Origin: Blautia pseudococcoides | GTDB taxonomy: Bacteria > Bacillota > Clostridia > Lachnospirales > Lachnospiraceae | Length of the DNA: 64,000 nucleotides | Direction of reading: 5' to 3' | Assembly (NCBI RefSeq): GCF_001689125.2 | Contig: NZ_CP015405.2 | Coordinates: 3,513,001 to 3,577,000, forward strand | Part shown: positions 9,415 through 18,809 of the stretch, piece by piece | Numbering within the stretch: the stretch's first letter is position 1 | Layout of the letters: each line of letters begins with the position of its first letter | Notes under the pieces: generated by a model | Database searches by the model: none | Seen by the model: only the letters and a program-made list of their open reading frames with translations | Told to the model about the DNA's origin: nothing | Program-made: the position numbers and the translations under genes

Positions 9415-12400
9415 TCAGCACTGCTTCTCCCCATCCGGACTTCCTGACTTCTGATACTGCTTGTCAAACTCCGTCCTCGGAAGCGGCTTGTTGAAATAAT
9501 ACCCCTGAATATAAAAGCACTCCAAATCCTTCAGTATCTCAAGCTGCTCTCTGTTTTCCACTCCCTCGGCAACCACATCCATCTGCAGTTCCTGGCAGAG
9601 GACCAGAATGTTTTTCACAATGATCCGCGCGTTCTCATTTGTGAGCAGATTATTCACCAATCCCTTGTCCAGCTTCAGATGGTTGAACCGGATCGCTGAC
9701 AGGAAAGAGAGATTGCTGTATTTCGCGCCGAAATCGTCGAGTGCGATATGATAGCCTGCCTGACAGATCTGTTTTCCGATCTGGGCCACGGTGCTGCGTT
9801 CCACCTCTCCCATACTCTCTGTGATCTCTATCTCCACATACCGCTTATCCACGCCATAGCGGAAGATAATTTCCTCCATCTTATCAATAAGCTGTTCTTC
9901 CAGGAGCGTAGCCCTGGAAAAATTAAGGGAGACCGGAATCAGCTCCACCCCTCTGCGCTCCCACTCTTTTAAGATTTTACATACTTCCTCAAACACAAAA
10001 AAATCTATATAATGGATCAGCCCCGTTGCTTCCAAGAACGGAATAAACTTTCCCGGGGGCACGATCCCCTTGTCCGGGTCCTGATACCGCACCAGCGCCT
10101 CAGCGCCGAACAGGGTATTATTACAAGTATCAATCTTAGGCTGGAGATATACGGTAAATCTTCCGGCCGCCAAATCTTTCAGCAGATTCTTCAGCACTCC
10201 TGCACTTTTATGTACTTCCAGAAAGGGATGTTCATTATAGTACTCCTGCTTGGCTATCATTCTCCGTTCTTCTGCGCTGGCTATCAGAAAATCCAGACTG
10301 ATATCCGTATCCGTCCAGGCGCTGCCCACCGAAGCACTGGTCACATCCCGCATCCTCTCACGCATTCTTTTCAGACGTTTTGTAAATGAATCCCGGGAAA
10401 TATTCTCACTGATCAGCAGAAATTCATCCCCTGTAAAGCGGTAAATCCTTGCGGCCGGAAATTCATCCTGCATGATACCTGCGGTAAACTGTACTACATT
10501 ATCCCCGTAGGCATTTCCGTAAACTCTGTTAATATCCTTCAGACCGTTGATATCTATGGAAATCACACCCAGAGAGATGAGCCCCTCCTCCTGCAGGCTG
10601 GAACAATACTCCTTATAACTGTTCCGGTTCAGCACACCTGTCAGTTCGTCATGATGAAGCAGGAATTCCTGTTTATCCTGGAGGCCGCGCTTTGTCAGTT
10701 CATTGGCCATAAAGTAGCGCATGATGGTGAGAATGGCCTTGTGCTCTGTATTTTTTGTGGGATTATCAACGCCCATACAGCCCACAAGCCTTTTTCCCTC
10801 CTCCAGCTCTGTCACAAAACAGGATGGAATATCCAGGTCCTTTAAAGTCTTATAAAGTGTACGGCGTTTCTCTTTCCACGCTTCCACATCGCTTACACAT
10901 TGAAGCTGCCTTAATTCCGCCCATTCCCGCACATTTGGATTCCCGGGCTGGAGGTATAGGCTGCTCTCCTTAAAAAGAGATGGCATCCCCTCTTTTTTCC
11001 ACTCATAAACTTCCTGTATGCAGCCGTTTTCCGGGTCACATGAAAATACATATGTCCTGTCCCCGCCATAGTATGCAGCCAGGGTTTCCAGCACCATCTC
11101 CAATGACTGTCTGAAATCGGCTGCCCCGGTGAGAGCGATCATACTCTGCAGCAGAACCTTTTCCCCCTCACTGTCAACCCCGGTGCAGGACAACCGCTCC
11201 GCTTCCACCTGTTCCTTTGGGGCTTCCAGCTTGTATTTTTTCAATTGTCTGCTGTAGACAAAGACACCGCTTCTTCCCATGGAGATGCCGGTCTCCAGTG
11301 CTGCTTTTGCCTTCTGGAATAACCCCTGGAAAATAGTATCCGGCCGGCTCTCAAAAATGATCCCGCAGGATACATTGACCGACTGACTGAGATTGGGAAA
11401 CAGATAAGGCAGGGCAATCGTCCTGATCACCTCTTCTGCGCATTGGCGCACAAATTCCGATTTCGGATCGTTGTACACAAAAACTACAAATTCATCCCCA
11501 TAAAACCTGCCGATAATGGCATCCTCTATAAACCTCATCTTAATCTGGTTGCCAATTTCTTTCAGCACGTCATCCGCGGCAACATAACCGATCTCCTGAA
11601 CCAGTCTTGTAAAATAGTCCACATTGAACACCAGCAGCGCATAGGACTGTCCTTTGCTGTGGTTTTTCAGCAGCGCGTCCCCTATCATCTGGATCGCAGT
11701 ATCCTTATTGTAAACTCCCGTCTGCATATCATACTGTGCGCGGACTTTCAGCGCCAGTTCCAGGTTCTTTTTTTCGTTGATATTTTCCAGGGTTCCGTAG
11801 ACATACAAATCTCCATTCTGGACATCACGTACCAGACGTGCCACGGCATTGACCCATAACAGACTGCCGCTTCTGTTTTTCCTGCGGTACTCAAAGTTGA
11901 TGGCCGTATTTCCTTCCTTATACGCTTTACACAGGGCTTCCCGGTTCATCAGCTTCTGCAGCCGCAGCATATCCTCCTCATTGGCCATACTCTCATTGTG
12001 AAGCTCCATCAGCTCCTCATATGTCATTCCCGGCGGGTATTCCTTCTGAACCTTTCCCTCCACATACTCTACGCAGTTCCGGTCAAGATTACAGCGGAAA
12101 CTGGCCATCACACCTCCGTCATAGGTGAGCCTGAGCTGCAGCTCCTGCTGGTAGATCATCTCCGCCTTTTTTTGTTTTGTGATATCCTCACCGACGGCAA
12201 CTGCGCAGTAGGGTGCCCCTTTCTCATCATAGAGCATAGTGTAGCTTACCTGTTCCCACCACCAGTAGCTCCCATCTGCGGAACGGGTGAGGATGTCTGC
12301 CTGCACATGACTCTGCCCCTGTTCCAGCCTGCCGTACAGATCAAGCAGGTCCTGGCAGCTTCTGGGGTGTATATAGCCCTGTTCCAGCAGTGTTTCCGGC

Positions 12401-13902
12401 GCGTTATCCATCTGCCCGAATCCATGGTTTTCCTGCGCCCCCTCAGTCAGGGTCAGTGTGCGGGATCTTATATCATACTCCCACACATTGATATGGGATT
12501 TTTTCAGGGCTGTCCGGTAGACCATCTCCTTATGAGCCAGCTCTCTTTCCAGAGAGTTCTCCCCATCCCGGCCAATCTCCTGGCGGACAGCCTGCACTCT
12601 CTCATCCTCTGCCTGTCCCTGGCGTTTTCCCCCTCTCTGCCCATAGATGCAGTACCGCCCTTTGCCATTTTTCTTTGCCTGGTACATGGCAGCATCCGCC
12701 TTTGCGAACAGGGACATAAAGTCCGTGCCGTGTCCCGGAAACAGGCTCACTCCAATGCTGCAGCCAATACTGCAGGTGGTCTCCCCTGTGGTATAATGGT
12801 CAAAGATTTTCCGGATCGCCTCCACCTTCCCGGCAATGAAATCACTCTTTTGAAGATTTGTCATGAACACCACAAATTCATCGCCGCCGATTCGGGCAAC
12901 AATATCCTCCCGCCTGAAAATGGCGCGGAGGCTTCCTGCTGTTTCAGATAATACCCGGTCTCCAAACAGGTGTCCATAAGTATCATTGATACTCTTAAAA
13001 TTATCCACGTCGATCAGCAGCATTGCAGCAGGATTTTGTCCCTGCCGGATGTATTGCTCTACTCTTGCCACACACTCCCTGCGGTTCAGCAGACCGGTAA
13101 GGGGGTCTAAAGTGGCCGCCTTCTGGGCCCTTATAATTTCCTTTTTCCTCTGGTCAATGTCTGAGATAATACCCAGGATCTTCAAAAGTTTTCCGTCCAT
13201 ATCCCGGAGCGCTGTGGCGTGGACATCCACCCAGAGGTAGGAACTGTCCTTTCCCTTCAGACGATACTCGCATTCCATTTTGTCATTTCCCCTCAAAATG
13301 GCCTGGAATCCCCCTCTCAGCCTGGCTTTATCCGCCTCATATACAATGTCTGTGGCGAACATAGAATCCGGGAACCCCTCCGCGGGAATCCGATAACCAA
13401 ATTTCTTCTCAAAATTAGGAGAATAATATATCTCATAAGTAACACAGTCCAGCTCGAAAATAATATCCTGCATCTGGGACAGCACGATCTCATATCTCTG
13501 CTCGCTGATGGCAAGCTGCCGCTGCGCCTCCTTCTCAGAGCTGGTATCATGAAAAATGCAGTGGAACCAGTTTCCGTCTTTCTTATCCTCCTTAAACTCC
13601 GCGCTGATCCATACCCAGCAGATCGTTCCGCCTTTCTTGACCAGCCGGTTTTCATACATAAAGACATTGCCGTTTTTCAATTGTCTGCTGATCTCCACCA
13701 GGATCATTTCCCGGTCGCCCTCATGGACGGCATCCAGAACATGGTTGTGAAACCGTTCTGCAAATTCTTCCCGTGTATACCCTAAAAATGCGAACAGATA
13801 ATCATCCGCATCAATCAAAGTAAAATGTTCATCATACCGACAGTTAAATACGCCTCCGCCGATTTTTCCCTTCCCGGTAGAGCTGTTTTCTTTTTCCGTC
13901 AT
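9415..13902 (-). CDS. Giant PAS/GGDEF/GAF/EAL cyclic-di-GMP signalling protein
   Basis: About 1,495 residues, no obvious membrane segments. Reading from the N-terminus: two PAS domains (about 15-255); a GGDEF domain (about 260-430) with an intact R-I-G-G-D-E-F active site; two further PAS-like domains (about 470-720); a second GGDEF with altered F-Y-G-D-E-F; a GAF-like region (about 900-1060); a third GGDEF with F-T-G-D-E-F; and an EAL domain (about 1230-1480) with E-A-L-V-R-Y, D-D-F-G, L-K-L-D-K and V-A-E-G-V-E intact. It could therefore make c-di-GMP with the first GGDEF and hydrolyse it with EAL, the other GGDEFs perhaps serving as GTP sensors. A GGAGG site precedes both a TTG at 13908 and the ATG at 13902; the ATG is used here. 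Confidence 0.9.
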   Translation of the reverse strand: MTEKENSSTGKGKIGGGVFNCRYDEHFTLIDADDYLFAFLGYTREEFAERFHNHVLDAVHEGDREMILVEISRQLKNGNVFMYENRLVKKGGTICWVWISAEFKEDKKDGNWFHCIFHDTSSEKEAQRQLAISEQRYEIVLSQMQDIIFELDCVTYEIYYSPNFEKKFGYRIPAEGFPDSMFATDIVYEADKARLRGGFQAILRGNDKMECEYRLKGKDSSYLWVDVHATALRDMDGKLLKILGIISDIDQRKKEIIRAQKAATLDPLTGLLNRRECVARVEQYIRQGQNPAAMLLIDVDNFKSINDTYGHLFGDRVLSETAGSLRAIFRREDIVARIGGDEFVVFMTNLQKSDFIAGKVEAIRKIFDHYTTGETTCSIGCSIGVSLFPGHGTDFMSLFAKADAAMYQAKKNGKGRYCIYGQRGGKRQGQAEDERVQAVRQEIGRDGENSLERELAHKEMVYRTALKKSHINVWEYDIRSRTLTLTEGAQENHGFGQMDNAPETLLEQGYIHPRSCQDLLDLYGRLEQGQSHVQADILTRSADGSYWWWEQVSYTMLYDEKGAPYCAVAVGEDITKQKKAEMIYQQELQLRLTYDGGVMASFRCNLDRNCVEYVEGKVQKEYPPGMTYEELMELHNESMANEEDMLRLQKLMNREALCKAYKEGNTAINFEYRRKNRSGSLLWVNAVARLVRDVQNGDLYVYGTLENINEKKNLELALKVRAQYDMQTGVYNKDTAIQMIGDALLKNHSKGQSYALLVFNVDYFTRLVQEIGYVAADDVLKEIGNQIKMRFIEDAIIGRFYGDEFVVFVYNDPKSEFVRQCAEEVIRTIALPYLFPNLSQSVNVSCGIIFESRPDTIFQGLFQKAKAALETGISMGRSGVFVYSRQLKKYKLEAPKEQVEAERLSCTGVDSEGEKVLLQSMIALTGAADFRQSLEMVLETLAAYYGGDRTYVFSCDPENGCIQEVYEWKKEGMPSLFKESSLYLQPGNPNVREWAELRQLQCVSDVEAWKEKRRTLYKTLKDLDIPSCFVTELEEGKRLVGCMGVDNPTKNTEHKAILTIMRYFMANELTKRGLQDKQEFLLHHDELTGVLNRNSYKEYCSSLQEEGLISLGVISIDINGLKDINRVYGNAYGDNVVQFTAGIMQDEFPAARIYRFTGDEFLLISENISRDSFTKRLKRMRERMRDVTSASVGSAWTDTDISLDFLIASAEERRMIAKQEYYNEHPFLEVHKSAGVLKNLLKDLAAGRFTVYLQPKIDTCNNTLFGAEALVRYQDPDKGIVPPGKFIPFLEATGLIHYIDFFVFEEVCKILKEWERRGVELIPVSLNFSRATLLEEQLIDKMEEIIFRYGVDKRYVEIEITESMGEVERSTVAQIGKQICQAGYHIALDDFGAKYSNLSFLSAIRFNHLKLDKGLVNNLLTNENARIIVKNILVLCQELQMDVVAEGVENREQLEILKDLECFYIQGYYFNKPLPRTEFDKQYQKSGSPDGEKQC

Positions 13903-13960
13903 GCTCAATCGGCCTCCTTCGTTCTTCTTGCTTATTTAAAGTTCTCCATTCTTTACTATC

Positions 13961-13989
13961 ATTGTATTACAACCGAGGCGGATTTTAAA
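13961..13989 (-). promoter_or_regulatory. Candidate promoter of the giant GGDEF/EAL gene
   Basis: On the minus strand TTTAAA (13984-13989) and TACAAT (13961-13966) are 17 bp apart, about 60 bp upstream of the start. Confidence 0.5.
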
Positions 13990-14052
13990 CTTTTCTATCC
14001 GATTTTGTAATATTTTTCCATTATCCGGCATGGACTGCAGGGAACTTGCATG

Positions 14053-14079
14053 AAAAAAAGCCTGCCAAACTGGCAGGCT
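14053..14079 (-). terminator. Terminator behind the merR remnant
   Basis: AGCCTGCCAGTTTGGCAGGCT followed by a run of T on the minus strand, directly overlapping the stop of the MerR remnant. It also sits upstream of the giant GGDEF gene and insulates it. Confidence 0.8.
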
Positions 14080-14357
14080 AAGGCTTTGGAAGGGTCAGGA
14101 TCGTCTCCTGTTTTTTCTTCAGAACCTTCTTCAGGCTCTCCAGATTCTGGATGGTATCCTCAATCTCCCCTATTTTTTTTCTCCGAGAGGAATATGAATC
14201 TGGGGGCTGTGGGGCGGTTCAGATACTCTTTGATCTCCCCAATGGACATATTCAGTTCCCGGAGTGCCCGTATGCTTTCCAGTTCGGCACTCTGCTGGTA
14301 TGTGTAATAGCGGTACCCGTTCTTTCCCTTGTATGCAGGTGAAAAAAGTCCGATATG
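14078..14357 (-). pseudogene. Decayed MerR family regulator
   Basis: The minus strand encodes I-G-L-F-S-P-A-Y-K-G-K-N-G-Y-R-Y-Y, followed by an S-A-E-L-E-S-I-R-A-L-R-E-L segment, the classic MerR winged helix from its second half onward. The first ~25 residues of the helix-turn-helix are missing. The frame breaks at a run of eight A (minus strand, about 14166-14174); removing one A restores a dimerisation helix (I-G-E-I-E-D-T-I-Q-N-L-E-S-L-K-K) ending at the stop at 14078-14080. Two lesions, N-terminal loss and a homopolymer frameshift, make it a pseudogene. Confidence 0.8.
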
Positions 14358-14434
14358 TTATCCTCCCTTGCCCCTTGATCCGCTGTACTCCATGAAATGA
14401 CTATACCATATTCTCCCACCCCCATAAAGCCTGA

Positions 14435-16702
14435 TCAACGCAAAAACCTTTCCTCAAACACATCAGCCGGAACCGGTCTGGAATATATATACCCTTGTAT
14501 CATATCACAGTCCGCCATACGCAGGTACTCTACCTGTTCCTGCTCCTCGATCCCTTCCGCCACGGTTTTCACATCCAGCTTTTTCGCCAGCTCCATCAGA
14601 CAGGCGATCACATCTCTCGCCTTCTCACTGTGCATATCCTGAAAAAAAATCCGGTCAAGCTTCAGCGCATCCACATCAAACTCTTTTAAAAGACCCAGGG
14701 AGGAGAACCCGGAGCCAAAATCATCCAGGGAACACCGAAATCCCAGCTTATGCATCTGACGGATGCTTTCTTTTACTATGTCTATTTGATTCTCCTCTAA
14801 AAATATGGATTCTGTCAGCTCAAATTCCAGCATGTCTGTTCTGACGCCATAACGGCCTGCGATCACGGATAATTCCTCCAGAAATTCCGGCTGGCTGAAA
14901 TGCTGTCTCGACAGATTGACAGATATAGGGATCAGCTTTTTGCCCATATCCTCCCATTTTTCCAAAAGAGCACATACTTTTTCAAATACATATACATCCA
15001 GCCTGCATATGTTTCCATTCCGCTCAAACAGGGGAATAAAATCTGATGGATAAATCACACCTTTCTGGGGATGATGCCACCGCACCAGTGCCTCCGCCCC
15101 TTTTGTTTCCCCTGACTTTGGACTGACCTTCGGCTGCAGAAACACCTGGAAGTCATGGCCGGAAAGAGAATCCTCAAACATTTCGTTCATCTCCTCCTCC
15201 CATTTCAGCCGCTCCGCAGATCCCTCATCGTAAAACCCACAATCCTCCCCTGCTTTTTTCTCACTGCTCTGTTCTGCAAGGCGCGCGTGGTCCTGTAAAA
15301 TCGTGATCTCCTCACCCGGATTTTCAATGATACAGGCTCCCTGCCGGAAAGATACCGGGTAATGGGGTGCCCCGGTGCCGGAAAAAGAATTGATTTCCGC
15401 AATCATAGCCTTCAGCCTTGTCTGTATACGTTCCGGTTCCGCCTCCCGAAGACACAGAAAAAAACTGTCTGATTCTGCTCTGGCCGCAAATTCATTTTTA
15501 GATGGCTTGATATGGCGCTGCAGTACCTGATGGATATAACACAGCATTTCATTGCCGCCCTCAATACCGAACCTCTCGTTGATCATTTTAAAACCTTTTA
15601 CATTCATCATGACAATACAAAAGGCAGAAGGCTCCATTCTCAGCGCTGACTCCTTATATTTCAGGCAAAAGGCAGCCTGGTTCATTCCTCCGGTGACATT
15701 GTCCTGAAAGGCGAAACGCTCCAGCTCCCTTCTCCCTGTGTTGAAAAAGCGGTATACTTTCACAAGGAGGACAAAAAACACTGCCATTACAAATCCCAGG
15801 ATCAAAAAGAATCTCCATATATTCCCTGCCAGACTGCCTGAGATCAAATCCGCAGGTATGATGGTCAAAAGAACCCAGTCGTTTACTCCCAAGGCATCAT
15901 AAGACAGAAACAGCTCCTCCTGATGCACAGAAGTGAATTTCAGTATTCCACCCGCACCTTTCTGCATATCCTTCAGCATCTCTTCCAGCTCAGACACGAC
16001 TTCCCGGTCTTCACTTTTCTTGAAGATATCTTCCAGCTGAAGAAACGGCTTTAAATCTGTGGGGGATAGAATCACCTTCCCGCTGCTGTCAATGATGCAG
16101 CTCAGACTTTCACCGTCAAAGCTCTTGGACGCGATCATAGCCTGCATTTTTTCCCTGCTCCGAGTGCCCACCATGACATACTCCACCGTACTGTCCCTAT
16201 AAACCGGCACGGAATATATGATCTCCTGGCCGCCAAGATAACTGGTCCCCTCCCTTCCCTCAAAAGAATCCCTGACACAATCCAGTTTTCCTATTTCCTC
16301 CGGCTCCGCCGCGTCAATGGTCTTTGGCAGTGGTGTATGCACCATACCTCCCTGTCTGTCAATAACCCCCAGAAAATCAAATTCCATTATTTTGGCTTTC
16401 TGTTCCAGTATGGTTTCAAGTCCGGCCTTATCTTCATCTGCAATAAAATCCGCCGCCATTTTCAGGTCCCGGGATTTATGTTTCATGGTATTGCCTATCT
16501 CCTCCGCCATATACATGGTCACATCATTCAGATATTCTTCTGTACTGCGGGCCAATACCTTTTGAAGGTCAATGACATTCCAGGCAGATATCATCAGTGT
16601 AACCAGGATAACTATAGAGATGATGCCCACCTGGGCCCCGCTTATTAAAAAAGGCCCCTGATATGCAGAGCCCCTTCCTGCTCTTCGTCTCATGTTCCAC
16701 AC
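14435..16702 (-). CDS. Membrane sensor protein with degenerate GGDEF and active-looking EAL domain
   Basis: 755 residues. A membrane segment (about 22-42) precedes a ~250-residue extracellular region resembling a double Cache sensor, then a second membrane segment (about 300-322). The GGDEF domain (about 335-490) has lost its active site (E-S-D-S-F in place of G-G-D-E-F). The EAL domain (about 500-750) keeps E-A-L-V-R-W, the N-L-S-R motif, E-L-T-E, D-D-F-G-S-G and L-K-L-D-R. It is therefore probably a phosphodiesterase that breaks down c-di-GMP in response to an external ligand. It neighbours another c-di-GMP enzyme and is divergent from the double-GntR regulator. Confidence 0.9.
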   Translation of the reverse strand: MWNMRRRAGRGSAYQGPFLISGAQVGIISIVILVTLMISAWNVIDLQKVLARSTEEYLNDVTMYMAEEIGNTMKHKSRDLKMAADFIADEDKAGLETILEQKAKIMEFDFLGVIDRQGGMVHTPLPKTIDAAEPEEIGKLDCVRDSFEGREGTSYLGGQEIIYSVPVYRDSTVEYVMVGTRSREKMQAMIASKSFDGESLSCIIDSSGKVILSPTDLKPFLQLEDIFKKSEDREVVSELEEMLKDMQKGAGGILKFTSVHQEELFLSYDALGVNDWVLLTIIPADLISGSLAGNIWRFFLILGFVMAVFFVLLVKVYRFFNTGRRELERFAFQDNVTGGMNQAAFCLKYKESALRMEPSAFCIVMMNVKGFKMINERFGIEGGNEMLCYIHQVLQRHIKPSKNEFAARAESDSFFLCLREAEPERIQTRLKAMIAEINSFSGTGAPHYPVSFRQGACIIENPGEEITILQDHARLAEQSSEKKAGEDCGFYDEGSAERLKWEEEMNEMFEDSLSGHDFQVFLQPKVSPKSGETKGAEALVRWHHPQKGVIYPSDFIPLFERNGNICRLDVYVFEKVCALLEKWEDMGKKLIPISVNLSRQHFSQPEFLEELSVIAGRYGVRTDMLEFELTESIFLEENQIDIVKESIRQMHKLGFRCSLDDFGSGFSSLGLLKEFDVDALKLDRIFFQDMHSEKARDVIACLMELAKKLDVKTVAEGIEEQEQVEYLRMADCDMIQGYIYSRPVPADVFEERFLR

Positions 16703-16777
16703 TCCTGCTGTAATACGGTTTCTTTTCTCTTTTTAAAATATTCTACAATGGGGTTCTTTCTCTGTGCAATCTTATAT

Positions 16778-16806
16778 TTGTGTACATTTACATATAGTAT
16801 TATAAT
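16778..16806 (+). promoter_or_regulatory. Promoter of the double-GntR regulator with a small dyad
   Basis: TTGTGT (16778-16783) and TATAAT (16801-16806) with a 17-bp spacer, 36 bp upstream of the start. A TGTA-cat(t)-TACA dyad at about 16781-16792 overlaps the -35 and could be an operator for autoregulation. Confidence 0.55.
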
Positions 16807-16841
16807 AAAACACATACTACCAGCGCAAAGGAGACGGTACT

Positions 16842-18332
16842 ATGGAACAGAAAAACAAATTATTTGACTTTTTATATCAAAGCCTGAAAAAACAGATTGA
16901 AACAGGGCTTCTCCCATACGGAAGCACCCTGCCTTCCATGAGTCAGCTCTGTGAAATATATCATGTGGGAATGCGCACAGCCAGGGATGTTCTGAAAACA
17001 CTGGCACGTGAGGGTTACATCCGGACAGCCCAGCGCAGACCCACCCTTGTAATATACCAGCAGTCCCCAATACCCCAGGCAGGTCCATCCCCGGAGCCTT
17101 CCATACGGACTATCCTGACGCACAGATCCTCCATTCTGTCTGTTTACGAAACCATGGCACTGCTGATGCCACCTCTTTTCTCCTTCTCGGCTATGGTCTG
17201 CGGTGAGGAAAAAATGCAGCACTGCCTCTGGGTCCTGGCGCAGGAGAAAAAAGCCCACAGAAACAAATGGCAGACTTACTCCACCTTTCTGCATGAAATT
17301 CTTTCCTCTTCCGGCAGCCTGTTGTTCCGGGACTTATATATCAGTCTTGAACTCTATGCCCAGATCCCCTTCTTCTGGGAACACAGAGATTCCCTGACCG
17401 AGCCTGCAGATAATACCATCATGCAAAACACGTTCTGGCACACCGGACTTCTGAAACCGGAAAATGCCGGGGATGCCCTGCGTTATTTTACTGCCCTTTA
17501 CCGTTTCACCAAAGGTATGATCGAAAAGTATCTGGACAGGCTTGCACTGGAATATCCGTGGATCCCCAAATCCCATAAAAATATATACGCCTGGAATGCT
17601 GACCTTGGCAGAGACCATTATCATATGCAGATCACCCGGGATATCATTGACAAAATAGGACTGGGGATTTATAGAGACAGGGAGTTTCTTCCCTCAGAGG
17701 AGTCTTTGGCCGGACAGTATCAGGTCTCTATAGCAACCGTGCGCAAAGCACTCTCCAATCTGAACAGGCTGGGCTTTTGCAAGACCTACAATGTTAAGGG
17801 AACACAGGTCACCCTTTTTAATGACCAGGCCACCTTTACCTGTATGAAGGACAAGACATACAAAAATGACACGCTTCTGTATTTAAGCGGTCTTCAATTC
17901 ATGGCCCTGGCTGTTCCCCCTGCCGTCAGACTCACCTTTGATCTGATAACAGAAGAGACATTGAAGTCAATGGAGAAAAAGTTCCATGAGCCAAAAGCCA
18001 TTCCCCTTGACATCATTATGGACTGTATCACGGAACGGATGCCTCTGTATCCCTTTCAGACCATTCTGAAGGAGGTGCGGAAAACGCTGCACTGGGGATA
18101 CTATTTTTCTTTCTATCCCGAAGGCAGCCCAATGTCCAATATCATTAATCAGATGGGTCTTAAGGCTTATAGATATCTGTGCAGAAAGGACCGGGCAGCC
18201 TTTGCCGGACAGCTCAGTGCGTGCTACTGCCACATCCTGGTATTTGTCCGTGACTTTATGGCAGGCTGCGGCCTTCCGCAGGCAGATAAGATTGCGGCAC
18301 CGGATATGTCTTTTATCCATTTATATGTCTGA
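16842..18332 (+). CDS. Transcription regulator with two GntR-type winged helices
   Basis: 496 residues. The N-terminal GntR helix-turn-helix (about 5-70; G-S-T-L-P-S-M-S-Q-L) is followed by an unassigned ~190-residue region. A second GntR domain spans about 262-330 (R-E-F-L-P-S-E-E-S-L-A-G-Q-Y-Q-V-S-I-A-T-V-R-K-A-L), then a C-terminal region of about 160 residues with no recognised effector fold. Most GntR proteins have one such domain, so this may bind two half-sites with one chain. A GGAG-type site precedes the ATG. Target genes are not evident; the divergent EAL protein is the nearest candidate. Confidence 0.8.
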   Translation: MEQKNKLFDFLYQSLKKQIETGLLPYGSTLPSMSQLCEIYHVGMRTARDVLKTLAREGYIRTAQRRPTLVIYQQSPIPQAGPSPEPSIRTILTHRSSILSVYETMALLMPPLFSFSAMVCGEEKMQHCLWVLAQEKKAHRNKWQTYSTFLHEILSSSGSLLFRDLYISLELYAQIPFFWEHRDSLTEPADNTIMQNTFWHTGLLKPENAGDALRYFTALYRFTKGMIEKYLDRLALEYPWIPKSHKNIYAWNADLGRDHYHMQITRDIIDKIGLGIYRDREFLPSEESLAGQYQVSIATVRKALSNLNRLGFCKTYNVKGTQVTLFNDQATFTCMKDKTYKNDTLLYLSGLQFMALAVPPAVRLTFDLITEETLKSMEKKFHEPKAIPLDIIMDCITERMPLYPFQTILKEVRKTLHWGYYFSFYPEGSPMSNIINQMGLKAYRYLCRKDRAAFAGQLSACYCHILVFVRDFMAGCGLPQADKIAAPDMSFIHLYV

Positions 18333-18340
18333 ACAAAAAG

Positions 18341-18375
18341 AAACCCTTGTAAAATTTTCATTCTACAAGGGTTTT
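18341..18375. terminator. Host terminator left of the prophage
   Basis: AAACCCTTGTA (18341-18351) pairs with TACAAGGGTTT (18364-18374), with A- and T-runs on both sides. It ends the GntR gene (+). It was probably also the original terminator of the tRNA-Arg gene before the prophage separated the two. Confidence 0.85.
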
Positions 18376-18419
18376 GACGTGCGCGAGAAGATTCGAACTC
18401 CCGACCTTCTGGTCCGTAG
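18372..18419. repeat. attL: 48-bp direct repeat (displaced 3' half of tRNA-Arg)
   Basis: Identical to 27365-27412. It contains the 3' half of tRNA-Arg up to the anticodon loop and is the copy left behind with the old host terminator. Confidence 0.95.
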
Positions 18420-18472
18420 GCAGCTTTGATTGAACACCGTTAATCTGACACTTTCTCTTGTGAATGACACCT

Positions 18473-18760
18473 TTATATATGTATGAGATTTTGTACCCAT
18501 ATTTGGGCTTCCGGATACCATTTTATAATTTCATTATATATAACTAGCAGTATTACTATTACAAATCCAATTTTTAATATTGGTGGAAATCTTCTTTTTC
18601 TCTCTAATTTTTTCAGTTCCTTATCCAATAATCTGTCATGCCTTTGTTTCCATTGATTATAATTATGTATATCTCGTGCTTCTTTTCTGGCTCTTTCAAG
18701 TCTTGCTTGTTCAACTCTTCTGTCCAGTATCTTATCAAAATCACTTTTCCTTTTGTTCAT
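18473..18760 (-). CDS. Small prophage protein, charged coiled coil plus one membrane helix
   Basis: 95 residues, not assigned to a family. Residues 1-60 are highly charged (K/R/E-rich, likely coiled coil) and residues about 64-83 form a hydrophobic segment (I-G-F-V-I-V-I-L-L-V-I), followed by a short outer tail. The start at 18760 is preferred over 18775 because a GGAG lies nine bases upstream. It is transcribed with or after the repressor, opposite to the structural genes. Genes in this position of prophages are often expressed in the lysogen, so a role in superinfection immunity is possible but unproven. Confidence 0.6.
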   Translation of the reverse strand: MNKRKSDFDKILDRRVEQARLERARKEARDIHNYNQWKQRHDRLLDKELKKLERKRRFPPILKIGFVIVILLVIYNEIIKWYPEAQIWVQNLIHI

Positions 18761-18809
18761 GACACAGCACTCCATAATTTACAATATTTACCATTATTTT
18801 CTATTTTTT

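Noticed and set aside
18372..18419. A second tRNA-Arg gene
   Set aside because: Only the 3' half from the anticodon loop onward is present; the left neighbour (GCAGCTTTG...) does not form the 5' half. It is an att repeat.
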